DNA of 64,000 bases from Streptosporangium amethystogenes (GCF_000721075.1 NZ_JOEQ01000001.1:334235-398234); one strand, 5' to 3'. Counted from the first letter of the stretch, positions 26,762-35,396 are shown. The notes: generated by a model from the sequence alone, not told the origin. Numbers and translations: made by a program.

Positions 26762-27903
26762 CGTGGAAGCCCCAGGACGCGTTCGGCGATGATGTTGCGC
26801 TGGATCTCGTTGGTGCCCGCGTAGATCGGTCCGGCCAGGGAGAACAGGAAGCCGTCCAGCCAGCGTCCGCCGTCCTCCGCCCCGGGGGCACCGCCGTCCA
26901 GGAGGCCGCGCTCGCCGAGGAGCCGCAGGGCGAGGGTGTGCATGCGCACGTCCAGCTCGGACCAGAAGACCTTGCCCATGCTGGAGGCGGAGCCGATCTC
27001 CTCCCCCGCCGCCAGACGGCGGGCGGTGCCGAAGGTGTGCAGGCGGTAGGCCTCGGCGTCCAGCCAGGCACGGGCGACCTGGTCGGCCAGGACGGGATCG
27101 GTGCCATCCGAGCGGGCCAGCCGGACCAGCCGGTCGGCCGTGGCCGTGAACCGGCCGGGGCTGCGCAGGGTAAGGCCCCGCTCCGAGGAGGTGGTCGCCA
27201 TCGCGATCCGCCAACCCTCGCCGGGGGCGCCGAGCACCAGGTCGTCGGGGATCTCGACGCCGTCGAAGAACAGTTCGGCGAACCCGTGCTCGCCGTCGAG
27301 CTGGGCGATGGGCCGTACGGTGACATCGGCCAGCGGGAACATGAAATAGGTCAGGCCCCGGTGCCTGGCCGAGGCGGGGTCGCTCCGGAACAGGCCGAAG
27401 CCCCAGTCCGCGTGGCAGGCCCGGGAGCTCCAGGTCTTCTGCCCGTACAGCCGCCAGCCGCCCTCCACCCGCTCCGCGCGGGACCGCAGGGCGGCCAGGT
27501 CACTGCCCGCCTCGGGCTCGGACCAAGCCTGTGCCCAGACCTCGTCGGCCCTGGCCATCGCGGGCAGGAAGCGCTCCCGCTGCTCCGCCGTGCCGTACGA
27601 GAAGATCGTGGGGGCCAGCAGGAAGATGCCGTTCTGGCCGACCCGGCCGGGGGCGCCCGCCGCCCAGTACTCCTCCTCGAAGATCAGCCACTCGACCAGG
27701 CTCGCCCCCCGGCCGCCGTACTCGACGGGCCAGGAGACCACCGACAGCCTGTCGGCCGCGAGCAGGCGCTCCCACTCACGATGCGCCTCGAAGCCCTCCC
27801 CGGTGTCCATCGAGGGCAGCGGGGCGGCCGGGACATGCCGGGCCAGCCAGTCCCGCACCTCGGCCCGGAATTCCCGCTCCGCGGGAGTGAAGTCCAGATC
27901 CAC
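26758..27903 (-). CDS. Acyl-CoA dehydrogenase subunit (first of pair)
   Basis: A 381-residue acyl-CoA dehydrogenase with all three domains: N-terminal helices, the flavin-binding WSEPEAGSDLA segment near 128, and the C-terminal bundle ending IYAGTNEIQRNIIAERVLG. The usual late catalytic glutamate (YEGT) is alanine here (YAGT), as in many sterol-type FadE proteins; ATTSSERGL near 240 offers another glutamate. The GTG at 27903 has no clear ribosome site. A TAGGTT hexamer at 27915-27910 (minus strand) ends six bases before it, so the message may be leaderless. Operator e overlaps that hexamer. It is first in a three-gene operon. Confidence 0.9.
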   Translation of the reverse strand: MDLDFTPAEREFRAEVRDWLARHVPAAPLPSMDTGEGFEAHREWERLLAADRLSVVSWPVEYGGRGASLVEWLIFEEEYWAAGAPGRVGQNGIFLLAPTIFSYGTAEQRERFLPAMARADEVWAQAWSEPEAGSDLAALRSRAERVEGGWRLYGQKTWSSRACHADWGFGLFRSDPASARHRGLTYFMFPLADVTVRPIAQLDGEHGFAELFFDGVEIPDDLVLGAPGEGWRIAMATTSSERGLTLRSPGRFTATADRLVRLARSDGTDPVLADQVARAWLDAEAYRLHTFGTARRLAAGEEIGSASSMGKVFWSELDVRMHTLALRLLGERGLLDGGAPGAEDGGRWLDGFLFSLAGPIYAGTNEIQRNIIAERVLGLPR

Positions 27904-27911
27904 TACACCAA

Positions 27912-27927
27912 CCTAGCGCACGCTTGG
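27912..27927 (-). promoter_or_regulatory. Operator e overlapping the acyl-CoA dehydrogenase -10 hexamer
   Basis: On the minus strand CCAAGCGTGCGCTAGG, continuing TTGG. It is 19 of 20 identical to operator d although 13.8 kb away, and lies eight bases before the GTG start. Confidence 0.75.
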
Positions 27928-27954
27928 GTGAGCGTACAGCGGCCGTACCGCGAA

Positions 27955-27985
27955 AGGCCCGGAGCGGTGGTTCCGCTCCGGGCCT
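27955..27985 (-). terminator. Strong hairpin terminator
   Basis: A perfect 13-bp stem, AGGCCCGGAGCGG with CCGCTCCGGGCCT, around a 5-nt loop. On the minus strand it ends in CCTTTCG, giving a short U-run. It is the last of a series of stem-loops after the protease gene and insulates the acyl-CoA dehydrogenase promoter. Confidence 0.85.
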
Positions 27986-27988
27986 CGG

Positions 27989-28030
27989 CACTCGAACGGC
28001 ACCCCTCGGGCGAGGGGCGCCGTTCGAGTG
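27989..28030. other. Long stem-loop in protease 3' region
   Basis: CACTCGAACGGC pairs with GCCGTTCGAGTG, then one mismatch, then CCCCTC pairs with GAGGGG around a 4-nt loop. This gives about 18 paired bases, directly next to the terminator hairpin. Confidence 0.75.
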
Positions 28031-28036
28031 ATCGCC

Positions 28037-28172
28037 CGGCGTCACCCGTCCGAACGCCGCTACCCGGACGCCGTTGTCCGGATGACCGCCCGGCGTATTC
28101 GGGCAGGTGACGCCGATTCCGCTCGGGCGAGCGCCGCCGGCGCTCCCCAGGGGTGCGGTGCCACCCGAGCGG
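28037..28172. other. Candidate structured RNA: two branched stems after the protease gene
   Basis: CGGCGTCACC (28037-28046) pairs perfectly with GGTGACGCCG (28106-28115). It encloses the hairpins CCGGAC/GTCCGG (28064-28081) and GCCCG/CGGGC (28088-28104), which would form a three-way junction. Next, CCGCTCGGG (28119-28127) pairs with CCCGAGCGG (28164-28172) and encloses GAGCGCC/GGCGCTC and GGTG/CACC. The region begins six bases after the protease stop on the minus strand. It has no plausible open frame. Whether it is a 3' UTR element or an independent RNA is open. Confidence 0.5.
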
Positions 28173-28178
28173 ACGTGA

Positions 28179-29918
28179 TCAGCGCTGCTCGGGCGGGCGC
28201 TGCCCGATGTTCCGGCGCAACTGCTCCAGCTCCGCCTCCAGACCTGCGATCCGGGTGTTCGCCCCGGGGCCCGGAGTCCCCTGCTGGGGCTGCGGCTGAC
28301 CGTACGGCGACTGCGGGCGGACCGCCCTGGTCTCCCCCGCCGGGAGCGGGTAGGGCGGCCGCTGCTGGTACTGCTGCGGCGCACCGTACGGCTGTCCCTG
28401 CTGGCCGTATGGCGGCTGGCCGGGTGGCTGGCCGTACTGTGGCTGGCCACCCGGCAACTGCGCCGGGTAACCGGGCTGCACCCCGTACGGAGCGGGCGGG
28501 AAGGAGGCCGGCCCCCTGGAGCGGCGCTTGCCCCTGGTAACCGCGACGATGGTGCCGATCACGAACGCGGCGACCAGGCCGCCGCCACCCCAGAGCAGCC
28601 ACGGCAGGATCGGGGTGCCGCTCTCGTCCTTGCCCGCGGTGATGGCCTGCTGGGAGTCGCTGATGTACTTGGCGACGTACGGGTGGTTCGGCTGCAGCGC
28701 CTGCACCTCGCGGAACTTGGGCAGCGCGTCTGCGTACCTGTTCTGGAAGAACAGGTCGAGCGCCTCGTTGTAGGCCTTCGTCGTCGTCGACTCGGCCGGC
28801 TTGATGTTCTTCTCGTTCAGCTTCTCCTTGACGATACTGACCGGCAGCACGAAGCTCTCACCCTCGGTGGAACCACCGTCCTGCTGGATCAGGCCGCCGA
28901 CCAGGATGCCGATGACCTTGCCGTCCTTGCTGAACACCGGACCGCCGGAGTTGCCCGGATAGGAGGGCGCCTGGGTCTGGATGTACGGCACCCCCTCGGG
29001 GGTCTGGCGGCTGGCGTTGTAGGGGCCCTCGGTGAACGCCGGGTCGAGCTTGGACTCAAGGTTGAAGATCGAGGTCTGCGTCACGGTGCCGGGGAACCCG
29101 CTGATGTAGAGGGTGTCGCCGACGCGCACGTCCGAGTCCTCGCCCAGCGGCACGGTCGGCAGGTTGTTCTGCCCGTTGACCTTGAGGATCGCGACGTCCT
29201 TGCCCGGGTAGACCGTGCCCTTGGCGACCAGCTCGATCGGCACCGTCTTGGTGGTCTTGTCGACGCCGCCGCCCGGCAGGCTCTGCAGCAGCGAGAGCGA
29301 GCTCTGGACATTGCGGATCTTGATGTTCTCCGCGTTCCAGATCTGGAAGATCTTCGTCGCGGTCCGGAGGATCTCCTCGTCGGAGGCGATGTCGCCGAGG
29401 CTGGTGACCAGGTCCGCGGCGTCCTTCTCATTGATCTTCGTGAGCGCCTGCGCCGCGAAGGTCTGGGCCAGCTCGGTGTCCTCCTGGCCGACGCAGTGCG
29501 CCGCGGTCACCATGTAGCCGTCCGGCGTGATCCACCAGCCGGTGCACAGCCCGCCCGCCGTCGCCTCGACGACCCGCTCCTGCCCGCCGGGCGAGAAGTA
29601 GCGGCCCGGGTTCTTGGCCATCTGCTGCACGACCCAGCGGTAGATGCTGTTCTCGTCGGAGGAGATCTTGCCGCTCTGGACGGCGCTGATCCCCTGCTGC
29701 GTCAGGGTCCTGATCGCCTCCAGGTTCGCCTCGGGCGTCGGCACGGCCACGTCCGCCGTGTAGGACACCGAGGTCAACTGGACGGACGGGTGCGTCCTGG
29801 CGGCCAGCCACGTCCCGACGGGGACGTCGACCTCTTTGGGTTTGGCCACCGCTGTACCCGGCAGTGCCAGCGCGCTCGCCAGCACCAGGCCCGCGACGGC
29901 GCTGATTCTTCCCCACAT
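28179..29918 (-). CDS. Secreted, membrane-anchored trypsin-like serine protease
   Basis: A 579-residue protein. The chosen ATG (29918, GGGGAG before it) begins a signal peptide ending GTAVA near residue 25. The S1/HtrA-like protease domain has His in TAAHCVG, Asp in KDVAILKV and Ser in YPGNSGGPVFS. A helical, TPR-like part follows (ALDLFFQNRYADALPKFREV), then a membrane helix near 440-463 followed by KRRSRG. The cytoplasmic tail is rich in Pro, Gly, Gln and Tyr and ends in a short coiled coil (IAGLEAELEQLRRNIG). An insertion between His and Asp is larger than in typical HtrA, and there is no PDZ domain. It may act in envelope quality control or signalling. Confidence 0.88.
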   Translation of the reverse strand: MWGRISAVAGLVLASALALPGTAVAKPKEVDVPVGTWLAARTHPSVQLTSVSYTADVAVPTPEANLEAIRTLTQQGISAVQSGKISSDENSIYRWVVQQMAKNPGRYFSPGGQERVVEATAGGLCTGWWITPDGYMVTAAHCVGQEDTELAQTFAAQALTKINEKDAADLVTSLGDIASDEEILRTATKIFQIWNAENIKIRNVQSSLSLLQSLPGGGVDKTTKTVPIELVAKGTVYPGKDVAILKVNGQNNLPTVPLGEDSDVRVGDTLYISGFPGTVTQTSIFNLESKLDPAFTEGPYNASRQTPEGVPYIQTQAPSYPGNSGGPVFSKDGKVIGILVGGLIQQDGGSTEGESFVLPVSIVKEKLNEKNIKPAESTTTKAYNEALDLFFQNRYADALPKFREVQALQPNHPYVAKYISDSQQAITAGKDESGTPILPWLLWGGGGLVAAFVIGTIVAVTRGKRRSRGPASFPPAPYGVQPGYPAQLPGGQPQYGQPPGQPPYGQQGQPYGAPQQYQQRPPYPLPAGETRAVRPQSPYGQPQPQQGTPGPGANTRIAGLEAELEQLRRNIGQRPPEQR

Positions 29919-30179
29919 TTTCGTACTCTCCCCAAAACTTGCTTCCCGAGGCGAGAGCATGACGGGGACTACTTGGGGAGTACTTGGAAGCCACTGGTGG
30001 ATCGCCGGAAACGTCCGACGACATGCTGGAACCATCCCGGCGCTCAAGGGGCAGGACGACCCCACGCCAGTAAGCGATCAAGGTATGGGTGAGTATATGC
30101 CCACAACGGCGAGTGTCGAATCCATACGCGACGCGCGGCCCCCGATCGCCCCGGAATCCCACCCGCGCGAAGAACGAGG
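29919..30179. other. Protease promoter region with helically phased repeat
   Basis: Upstream of the protease, TACTTGG occurs at 29970-29976 and again at 29981-29987, 11 bp apart and on the same face of the helix. This could be a paired activator or sigma-factor site. No gene is supported here; the LivG-type gene ends at 30180. Confidence 0.4.
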
Positions 30180-30935
30180 TCAGCCGAGATAGGCGGCACG
30201 GACCACGGGATCCTCGCGAATCTCGGCGGGAGCGCCCGAGGCGATGACGCGGCCGAGGTCGAGGACGACGAGACGGTCACAGGTGCCCATCACGAACCCC
30301 ATGTCATGTTCGACCAGCAGGATCGTCGTCTCCAACGCCCCGATGACCTCCTCGATACGAGCGGTCTGGTCGGCGTCGAGACCGGACGTGGGCTCGTCGA
30401 GCAACAGCAGGGACGGCGCGTCCGCGAGGGCGCGGGCCAGCTCGACCAGGCGTCGCGACCCGGCGGGCAGTGCCGCCGCGTAGGCGTCGCGCAGCCCGTT
30501 CAGACCGCAGAGCTCCAGCACCTCGTCCACCCGCTCCCCGCGTTCCCGCTCCAGCCTCCGGCGTCCCCGCCAGCCGACCAGGTCGGCCGGGAGCCCGCCT
30601 CCCCCGCCTCTCCACTCCATCGCGGCCAGCACGTTGTCCGCCACGGTCAACCGGCCGAACACCTGGGTCCGCTGGAAGGTACGGCGCAGCCCGGCACGCG
30701 CCCGCCGCACCGCCGGAGTCCCCGTGCTCTCGCGGCCCATCACCGAGACGGCACCCGAGGTCGGCCGGCGCAGTCCGGAGATCACGTCGAACAGCGTGGT
30801 CTTCCCCGCCCCGTTGGGCCCGATCACCCCGCAGACCTGACCCACCGGCACCTCGAAGGAGACGTCGGTGAGCGCGTGGACGCCCCCGAAGGAGACCGAT
30901 ACGGCCTCGACCCGCAACGCCGCGCTCATCGCCAC
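30180..30935 (-). CDS. Branched-chain-type ABC transporter ATPase (LivG-like)
   Basis: A 251-residue cytoplasmic ATPase. Walker A is GPNGAGKT near 39-46, the Q-loop region is RRTFQRTQVF, Walker B is LLLLDEPTSG and the H-loop VEHDMGF. The signature motif is degenerate: the usual LSGGQ-like helix start reads LPAGSRRLVELARAL. The GTG start (30935) has AGGAGAG; an ATG two codons later is also possible. It is the last gene of a three-gene importer operon and would pair with the ATPase domain fused to the permeases, making a heteromeric ATPase as in the Liv system. Confidence 0.92.
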   Translation of the reverse strand: MAMSAALRVEAVSVSFGGVHALTDVSFEVPVGQVCGVIGPNGAGKTTLFDVISGLRRPTSGAVSVMGRESTGTPAVRRARAGLRRTFQRTQVFGRLTVADNVLAAMEWRGGGGGLPADLVGWRGRRRLERERGERVDEVLELCGLNGLRDAYAAALPAGSRRLVELARALADAPSLLLLDEPTSGLDADQTARIEEVIGALETTILLVEHDMGFVMGTCDRLVVLDLGRVIASGAPAEIREDPVVRAAYLG

Positions 30936-30948
30936 CTCATCTCTCCTG

Positions 30949-33660
30949 TCACGACACCCCCAGATAGGCGGCGGTGAGCCTGGCGCCGTCCACCTCGGCC
31001 CGGGGGCCGGTCCAGGTGACCCTGCCCAGGCGCATGAACGCGACGGTGTCGGCGAGTTCGAGCACCGAGGTGGCCTTCTCCTCCACCAGGAGCAGCGCGA
31101 CGCCGCGCTCGCGCAGCTCGGCGAAGACCTCGAAGACCTGCTCGACGACGAGCGGTGCCAGGCCGAGCGAGGGCTCGTCGGCGATCAGTACCCGAGGCGG
31201 CCTGACCAGGGCGGGAGCCAGGGTGAGCAGCTGCTGCTCACCACCGGAGAGTGCCCCGGCGGCAAGCCCCCGGCGCCTGGCGAGTTGCGGCAGCCGCTCG
31301 TAGACGGGACCTGGATCGGCGAGCCAGGTCCGCAGGTTCTCGTCCACGGTCAGTCCGGGGAAGACACCGCGCCCCTCGGGTGCGAGCAGCACACCTTCCC
31401 GCGCCCGGCGGTGGGCGGGCCAGGAGGTCACGTCGGCCCCGTCCAGGACCACCCGCCCCGCCGTCACCCGGAGATCCCCTGCGGCGACCGCGCAGGTGGT
31501 GGACTTGCCCGCGCCGTTCGCGCCGAGCAGCGCCACCACCTCTCCCGGTCGTACCGCGAGGTCCACCCCGCGCAGCACTGTGACGTCCCCGTACCCGGCG
31601 ACCACGCCCTCCAGCCGGAACAGCGCGTCCTCGACGGCGGGGGCCCGCGGCGGTGCGGTGACCGGGCGGTGGCCGGTCCCGTTCGTCACCTGCACCGCCG
31701 GGACGGCCCCCTCGCGCGCGGGTGTCTCGCGCCGGAGGGCCGCGGCGCGGTCACCGCGCGTGCGGCGGCGGTGGCGGGCCTCGCCCAGCTGGGCGAGCAC
31801 CCCGTCCGGATGCCTGGCCAGGATCATCCCGCCGGCCCCGAAGAGGATCGCCCCGACGTGCGCGGAGACGTGCCACCCGGCCAGCAGCTCGGGGAAGATC
31901 GCGGCGATCAACCCGCCGAGCACCGCGCCGCCGATCCTGCGGACGCCCTGCAGGACCACCACGGCCAGCCAGACGAAACCCGAGAAGGCCGGCAGGTCGG
32001 TGGCCGTCACCGACCCCTTGGAGATCGCGAACAGCACTCCGCCCAGCCCCGCGATCCCGGAGGCCAGGGCAAAGAGCATGATCTTGGTACGGGGTGCCGA
32101 GATGCCGGAGGTGGTCGCGGCGGCGGGCGCGGAGCGGACCGCCAGAACCGCCCGGCCTGAGGCCGACCGTTCCAGGTTCCGCACCAGGAGCCCGACCAGC
32201 CCGATCAGGGCCAGCAGCAGCAGGACCCGTACCCGGGGGTCGGTGGTGTCGGCGAAACCCAGTCCGAGGGCGGGCAGCGGCCAGCCGATCGTGCCGTTGC
32301 TGAACTCGTCGATCTGGAAGAGCACCTGGTCGGCGAGGAGGGCGAGGGCGAGCGTCGCCAGGGTGAGGACCCGGCCGCCCAGCCGGAGGGCGGGCAGCGC
32401 GACGAGCACGCCGACCGCCGTCGCGCCGAGTACCCCCAGCAGGATCGCCACCGGGAGGGGCAGGCCGGAGGAGAACGCCCAGCCGCAGGTGAGCGCGGCC
32501 ATCGAGGCGAAGGACGCCTGCGCGAGGTTGACCATGCCGCCGATGCCGGTGACGACCACGAAGGAGCAGAAGATCAGCGCGAGGACGAGCCCCTGGGCCA
32601 CCACGCTCACGGAGAAGTCGTCGGCCGGGCGGGTGAGGGTCCAGGCCAGCAGCGCGACCAGGCCGAGCACCCACGGCAGGCGCCGCCGCCACGGCGGCAG
32701 GTCGGCCAGGTGGTCGGGGGGCGGCGCGTCCTCGGCGGCGGACCCCGCGATGCGGCCCCTGGACCGGTTGAGCAGGATCAGCCCGACGAACAGCAGGATC
32801 ACCGGTACCGCCGTGCGCAGTCCGGTGACGTCCTCGGCGAAGTCCGCGTACCCCGCGACCAGGTTCTGCACCACGCCGAGCCCGAGCCCGGCCGCGAACG
32901 TCCATGGGATCGACCGGAGCCGGCCGAACACCGCGGCCGTCGCCGAGACGAACAGCATCACGGTGAACGCGGTGGAGTCCAGGCCCAGGGTCGAGACCGC
33001 CAGCACCCCGGCGAGCCCGGCGAGTGTCGAACTGAGCGTCCAGGCCATGGCCGAGGAGGCGTCGACGTCGATCCCGCGCAGGGTGGCCAGCCCGCGGGAG
33101 TCCACCGAGGCGCGCATCCTCAGGCCGTACGGCGTGTGCCGCATGAAGGCCCACAGCCCCACGGCGGCCAGCACCGCGAAGGCGAAGGTGATGAGCTGGT
33201 CGGAGTCGAGGCGGACGGCGCCGAAGGCGTAGGTGGCCGCCGGGTAGGGGCCCAGGCCGCGCGGCAGCGAGGTCGCGTCGGCACGTGGCAGCCCGAGCGG
33301 CTCGGCGACCAGGTCGACGACCAGCAGCCCGAGCGCCGGCAGCGCGATCGTCAGGCCGATGGTCCCGACGATCTGCGCCGTCTCCCCCGCCTGGGCGAGG
33401 CCGCGGAACATGACCCTGTGCAGCAGGTACCCGAGCAGCGGCGCGAAGAGCGCCACCGCGACCACCCCGGCCGCCCAGGCGGGCAGCCCGAGACCCACAT
33501 TGAGTTCGAAGTACAGCAGCGCGGCCAGGAACCCGATGGCCCCGTGAGCGAAGTTGAACACGCCCGTCGCCGCGTAGGACAGGGTCAGCCCCGAGGCCAT
33601 GACCGCGAAGACGGCTCCGGTGACGAGGCCGCTGAGAATGTAACCAACAAGCTCGGACAT
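30949..33660 (-). CDS. Fused LivH-LivM-LivF: two permeases and an ATPase in one protein
   Basis: A 903-residue polypeptide joining three normally separate Liv subunits. Residues about 1-300 are a LivH permease (GLTLSYAATGVFNFAHGAIG). About 340-620 are a LivM permease (GIGGMVNLAQASFASMAALT). After a charged linker of about 60 residues, about 675-903 form a LivF ATPase with Walker A GANGAGKS, signature ALSGGEQQLL and Walker B LIADEPSLGL. No stop or frameshift separates them. The ATG at 33660 has GAAGGG before it. The gene follows the binding-protein gene and precedes the LivG ATPase. The substrate is probably the compound degraded by the regulon, since operator f controls the operon. Confidence 0.92.
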   Translation of the reverse strand: MSELVGYILSGLVTGAVFAVMASGLTLSYAATGVFNFAHGAIGFLAALLYFELNVGLGLPAWAAGVVAVALFAPLLGYLLHRVMFRGLAQAGETAQIVGTIGLTIALPALGLLVVDLVAEPLGLPRADATSLPRGLGPYPAATYAFGAVRLDSDQLITFAFAVLAAVGLWAFMRHTPYGLRMRASVDSRGLATLRGIDVDASSAMAWTLSSTLAGLAGVLAVSTLGLDSTAFTVMLFVSATAAVFGRLRSIPWTFAAGLGLGVVQNLVAGYADFAEDVTGLRTAVPVILLFVGLILLNRSRGRIAGSAAEDAPPPDHLADLPPWRRRLPWVLGLVALLAWTLTRPADDFSVSVVAQGLVLALIFCSFVVVTGIGGMVNLAQASFASMAALTCGWAFSSGLPLPVAILLGVLGATAVGVLVALPALRLGGRVLTLATLALALLADQVLFQIDEFSNGTIGWPLPALGLGFADTTDPRVRVLLLLALIGLVGLLVRNLERSASGRAVLAVRSAPAAATTSGISAPRTKIMLFALASGIAGLGGVLFAISKGSVTATDLPAFSGFVWLAVVVLQGVRRIGGAVLGGLIAAIFPELLAGWHVSAHVGAILFGAGGMILARHPDGVLAQLGEARHRRRTRGDRAAALRRETPAREGAVPAVQVTNGTGHRPVTAPPRAPAVEDALFRLEGVVAGYGDVTVLRGVDLAVRPGEVVALLGANGAGKSTTCAVAAGDLRVTAGRVVLDGADVTSWPAHRRAREGVLLAPEGRGVFPGLTVDENLRTWLADPGPVYERLPQLARRRGLAAGALSGGEQQLLTLAPALVRPPRVLIADEPSLGLAPLVVEQVFEVFAELRERGVALLLVEEKATSVLELADTVAFMRLGRVTWTGPRAEVDGARLTAAYLGVS

Positions 33661-33801
33661 AAGGGCCTTCACCCCGGGATTTCGCGCCTGGTTGCTGACT
33701 GCTCACGGGTGTGACCCGTTCGCCTGCGGGACCGGTCGTACCGGTCCCCGAGGAGGACGACGGTCGGATGGTGGGGTTGACGGGTGAGGGCCGGCCTGGC
33801 G

Positions 33802-33819
33802 GCCGGGGGTGCCCCCGGC
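33802..33819 (-). other. Intercistronic hairpin in importer operon
   Basis: An 8-bp GCCGGGGG/CCCCCGGC stem between the binding-protein and permease genes. Such hairpins often stabilise the upstream message or partly stop transcription, giving more binding protein than permease. Confidence 0.55.
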
Positions 33820-33868
33820 TCGCCGCTCACATGGCCCGCCAGACGCGTGAGCGGCAAGCCCGCGCCCG

Positions 33869-35125
33869 CTATTTCAGCGGGACGTTGTCGAAGCACTTCA
33901 TGTTCTTGGCCACCTTGAAGGCACCCCCCTCCAGCTTGACCAGGGCGCCGCAGCCGTTGGGCTCGGTGTGGTCCTTGGGATAGCGGATCCTGCCGAAGCC
34001 GGGATTTTCGTAGTCGAAGGAGCCGTTGGCCGCGGCCAGGAATCTCTCCCTGGTCAGCTCCTTGCCGGTCTGCTCCAGGATCTTGAGGAAGATGTCGGCC
34101 GCCCAGTAGCCGATGGCCAGATGCTGGGTGAGCTGGGTCCCCGGTGCGGTCTTCGCCACGTCCGCCTTGAGCTGCGCGATCTCCGGGGCCTGCGACTCGA
34201 AGGGCTCGAACATGGGGGCCGCGATCACGCCTTCGAGCGCCTGGGCGATCGCCGGGTCCGCCAGGATCGCGGCGTCGTAACTGGTCGCGTCGGAGATCAG
34301 GCCCTGGTAGCCCGCCTTCTTCAGCGCGCCGTACAGGCCGACGTTGAACTTGGTGCCGGCGATGATCGAGACCACCAGGTCCGGCGGCCCGCCGCCGTCG
34401 GAGGTCATGATCTTGTTGACGTACGGGAGCCAGTCGGGTGGCGGGGCCGCGGCGGGCAGACCCGAGTTGAGGCCGACCAGCTTGAAGCCCGCGGCCTCGA
34501 AGGACTGCGAGATGGTCTTGCCCCCGTACTTGCTGCCGCTGGAGTCACTCGTCTGGACGTAGACGCTCTTGCCCGCCGAACCGCCGATGAGCTCGGCCAT
34601 CTGGTTGCCCCACCAGGTCTGCGAGCCCGCGCCCGGCTGCGGCGCCAGGCAGCCGTTGTAGCCGAAGCCCGTCTTCGTGCCGCACCACTGCGGCCCGGTG
34701 GCCCAGCCGAACCACGGCACGCCCTGCTGCTCCAGGAAGGTCGCGCCGCCGAAGTTGGGCGCGTGCACGGGGACCAGCGCGAACACCCGGTCCTTCTGAA
34801 CCAGCTTCTTGGCCGCCGCGTCACCCTTGGCCGCGTCCTGGTTGTCGTCCTCGGCCCCGATGAACTCGATGGTGCGCCCGTGCACGCCACCGGCCTCGTT
34901 CGCCCGCTGGAACCTGGCCCTGGCCCCGATCTCCGCGTCCTTGGTGGAGTAGCCGCTAGCGCTGGTCTTGGTGAGCACTCCGCCCACCTTGACCGTCGTG
35001 GCGGTCACTCCTGCCGCCCCCTCGGAGCCACCGCCCCCCGCGGCCTTCTGCTCGGCCGCGCAGCCGCCTGCGGCGAGCGCCGCCGCGGCCACCAGGCCGA
35101 TGAGTCGCACTGCCTGCCGTCTCAT
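33869..35125 (-). CDS. ABC transporter substrate-binding lipoprotein (LivK-like)
   Basis: A 418-residue extracellular binding protein with a lipoprotein signal (MRRQAVRLIG to LAAGGC, cysteine at residue 22). It has the type I periplasmic-binding fold of the Liv family: VKVGGVLTKTSAS, then GGVHGRTIEFIGAEDDNQD and the second lobe VYVQTSDSSGSKYGG. The start is ATG 35125 with GGGAG; a GTG at 35170 is in frame near the predicted transcription start but would add a basic extension before the signal peptide. Ligands of this branch include aromatic and fatty acids as well as amino acids. The gene leads the importer operon under operator f. Confidence 0.92.
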   Translation of the reverse strand: MRRQAVRLIGLVAAAALAAGGCAAEQKAAGGGGSEGAAGVTATTVKVGGVLTKTSASGYSTKDAEIGARARFQRANEAGGVHGRTIEFIGAEDDNQDAAKGDAAAKKLVQKDRVFALVPVHAPNFGGATFLEQQGVPWFGWATGPQWCGTKTGFGYNGCLAPQPGAGSQTWWGNQMAELIGGSAGKSVYVQTSDSSGSKYGGKTISQSFEAAGFKLVGLNSGLPAAAPPPDWLPYVNKIMTSDGGGPPDLVVSIIAGTKFNVGLYGALKKAGYQGLISDATSYDAAILADPAIAQALEGVIAAPMFEPFESQAPEIAQLKADVAKTAPGTQLTQHLAIGYWAADIFLKILEQTGKELTRERFLAAANGSFDYENPGFGRIRYPKDHTEPNGCGALVKLEGGAFKVAKNMKCFDNVPLK

Positions 35126-35177
35126 AGGTCGCTCCCTGCCGTGCCGTGCCGTGCGGCGCGCGCCCGCCACAATTTGG

Positions 35178-35193
35178 CCTAGCGCTCGCTTGG
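35178..35193 (-). promoter_or_regulatory. Operator f before the importer operon
   Basis: On the minus strand CCAAGCGAGCGCTAGG, preceded by GAAA and followed by CCAAATT. The 5' leader to the ATG would be about 45 nt. Confidence 0.73.
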
Positions 35194-35317
35194 TTTCGTC
35201 AGCGTAGATTTGGCATCCTGGGGTGTCAATGGAAGATCACCACACCCCCCACACCGGCCACACGACCCTCCGGAAGGCGGGGAGGAGCGGGCGGCGACGC
35301 CCCGAAACAGTAGATAA

Positions 35318-35340
35318 CCAAGCAATTGCTTGCTTATAAT
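35318..35340 (+). promoter_or_regulatory. Operator g with adjacent TATAAT box
   Basis: CCAAGCAATTGCTTGC at 35318-35333, preceded by TAA. After one base comes a perfect TATAAT (35335-35340). This is the clearest promoter of the set: a bound repressor would cover the -35/-10 spacer. The transcription start is expected near 35347. Confidence 0.8.
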
Positions 35341-35396
35341 GCCGCTCCGGGCCAACGTGCGGAGCGCACGGGGCCCTCGGCTCGACGGGAGCGGAC

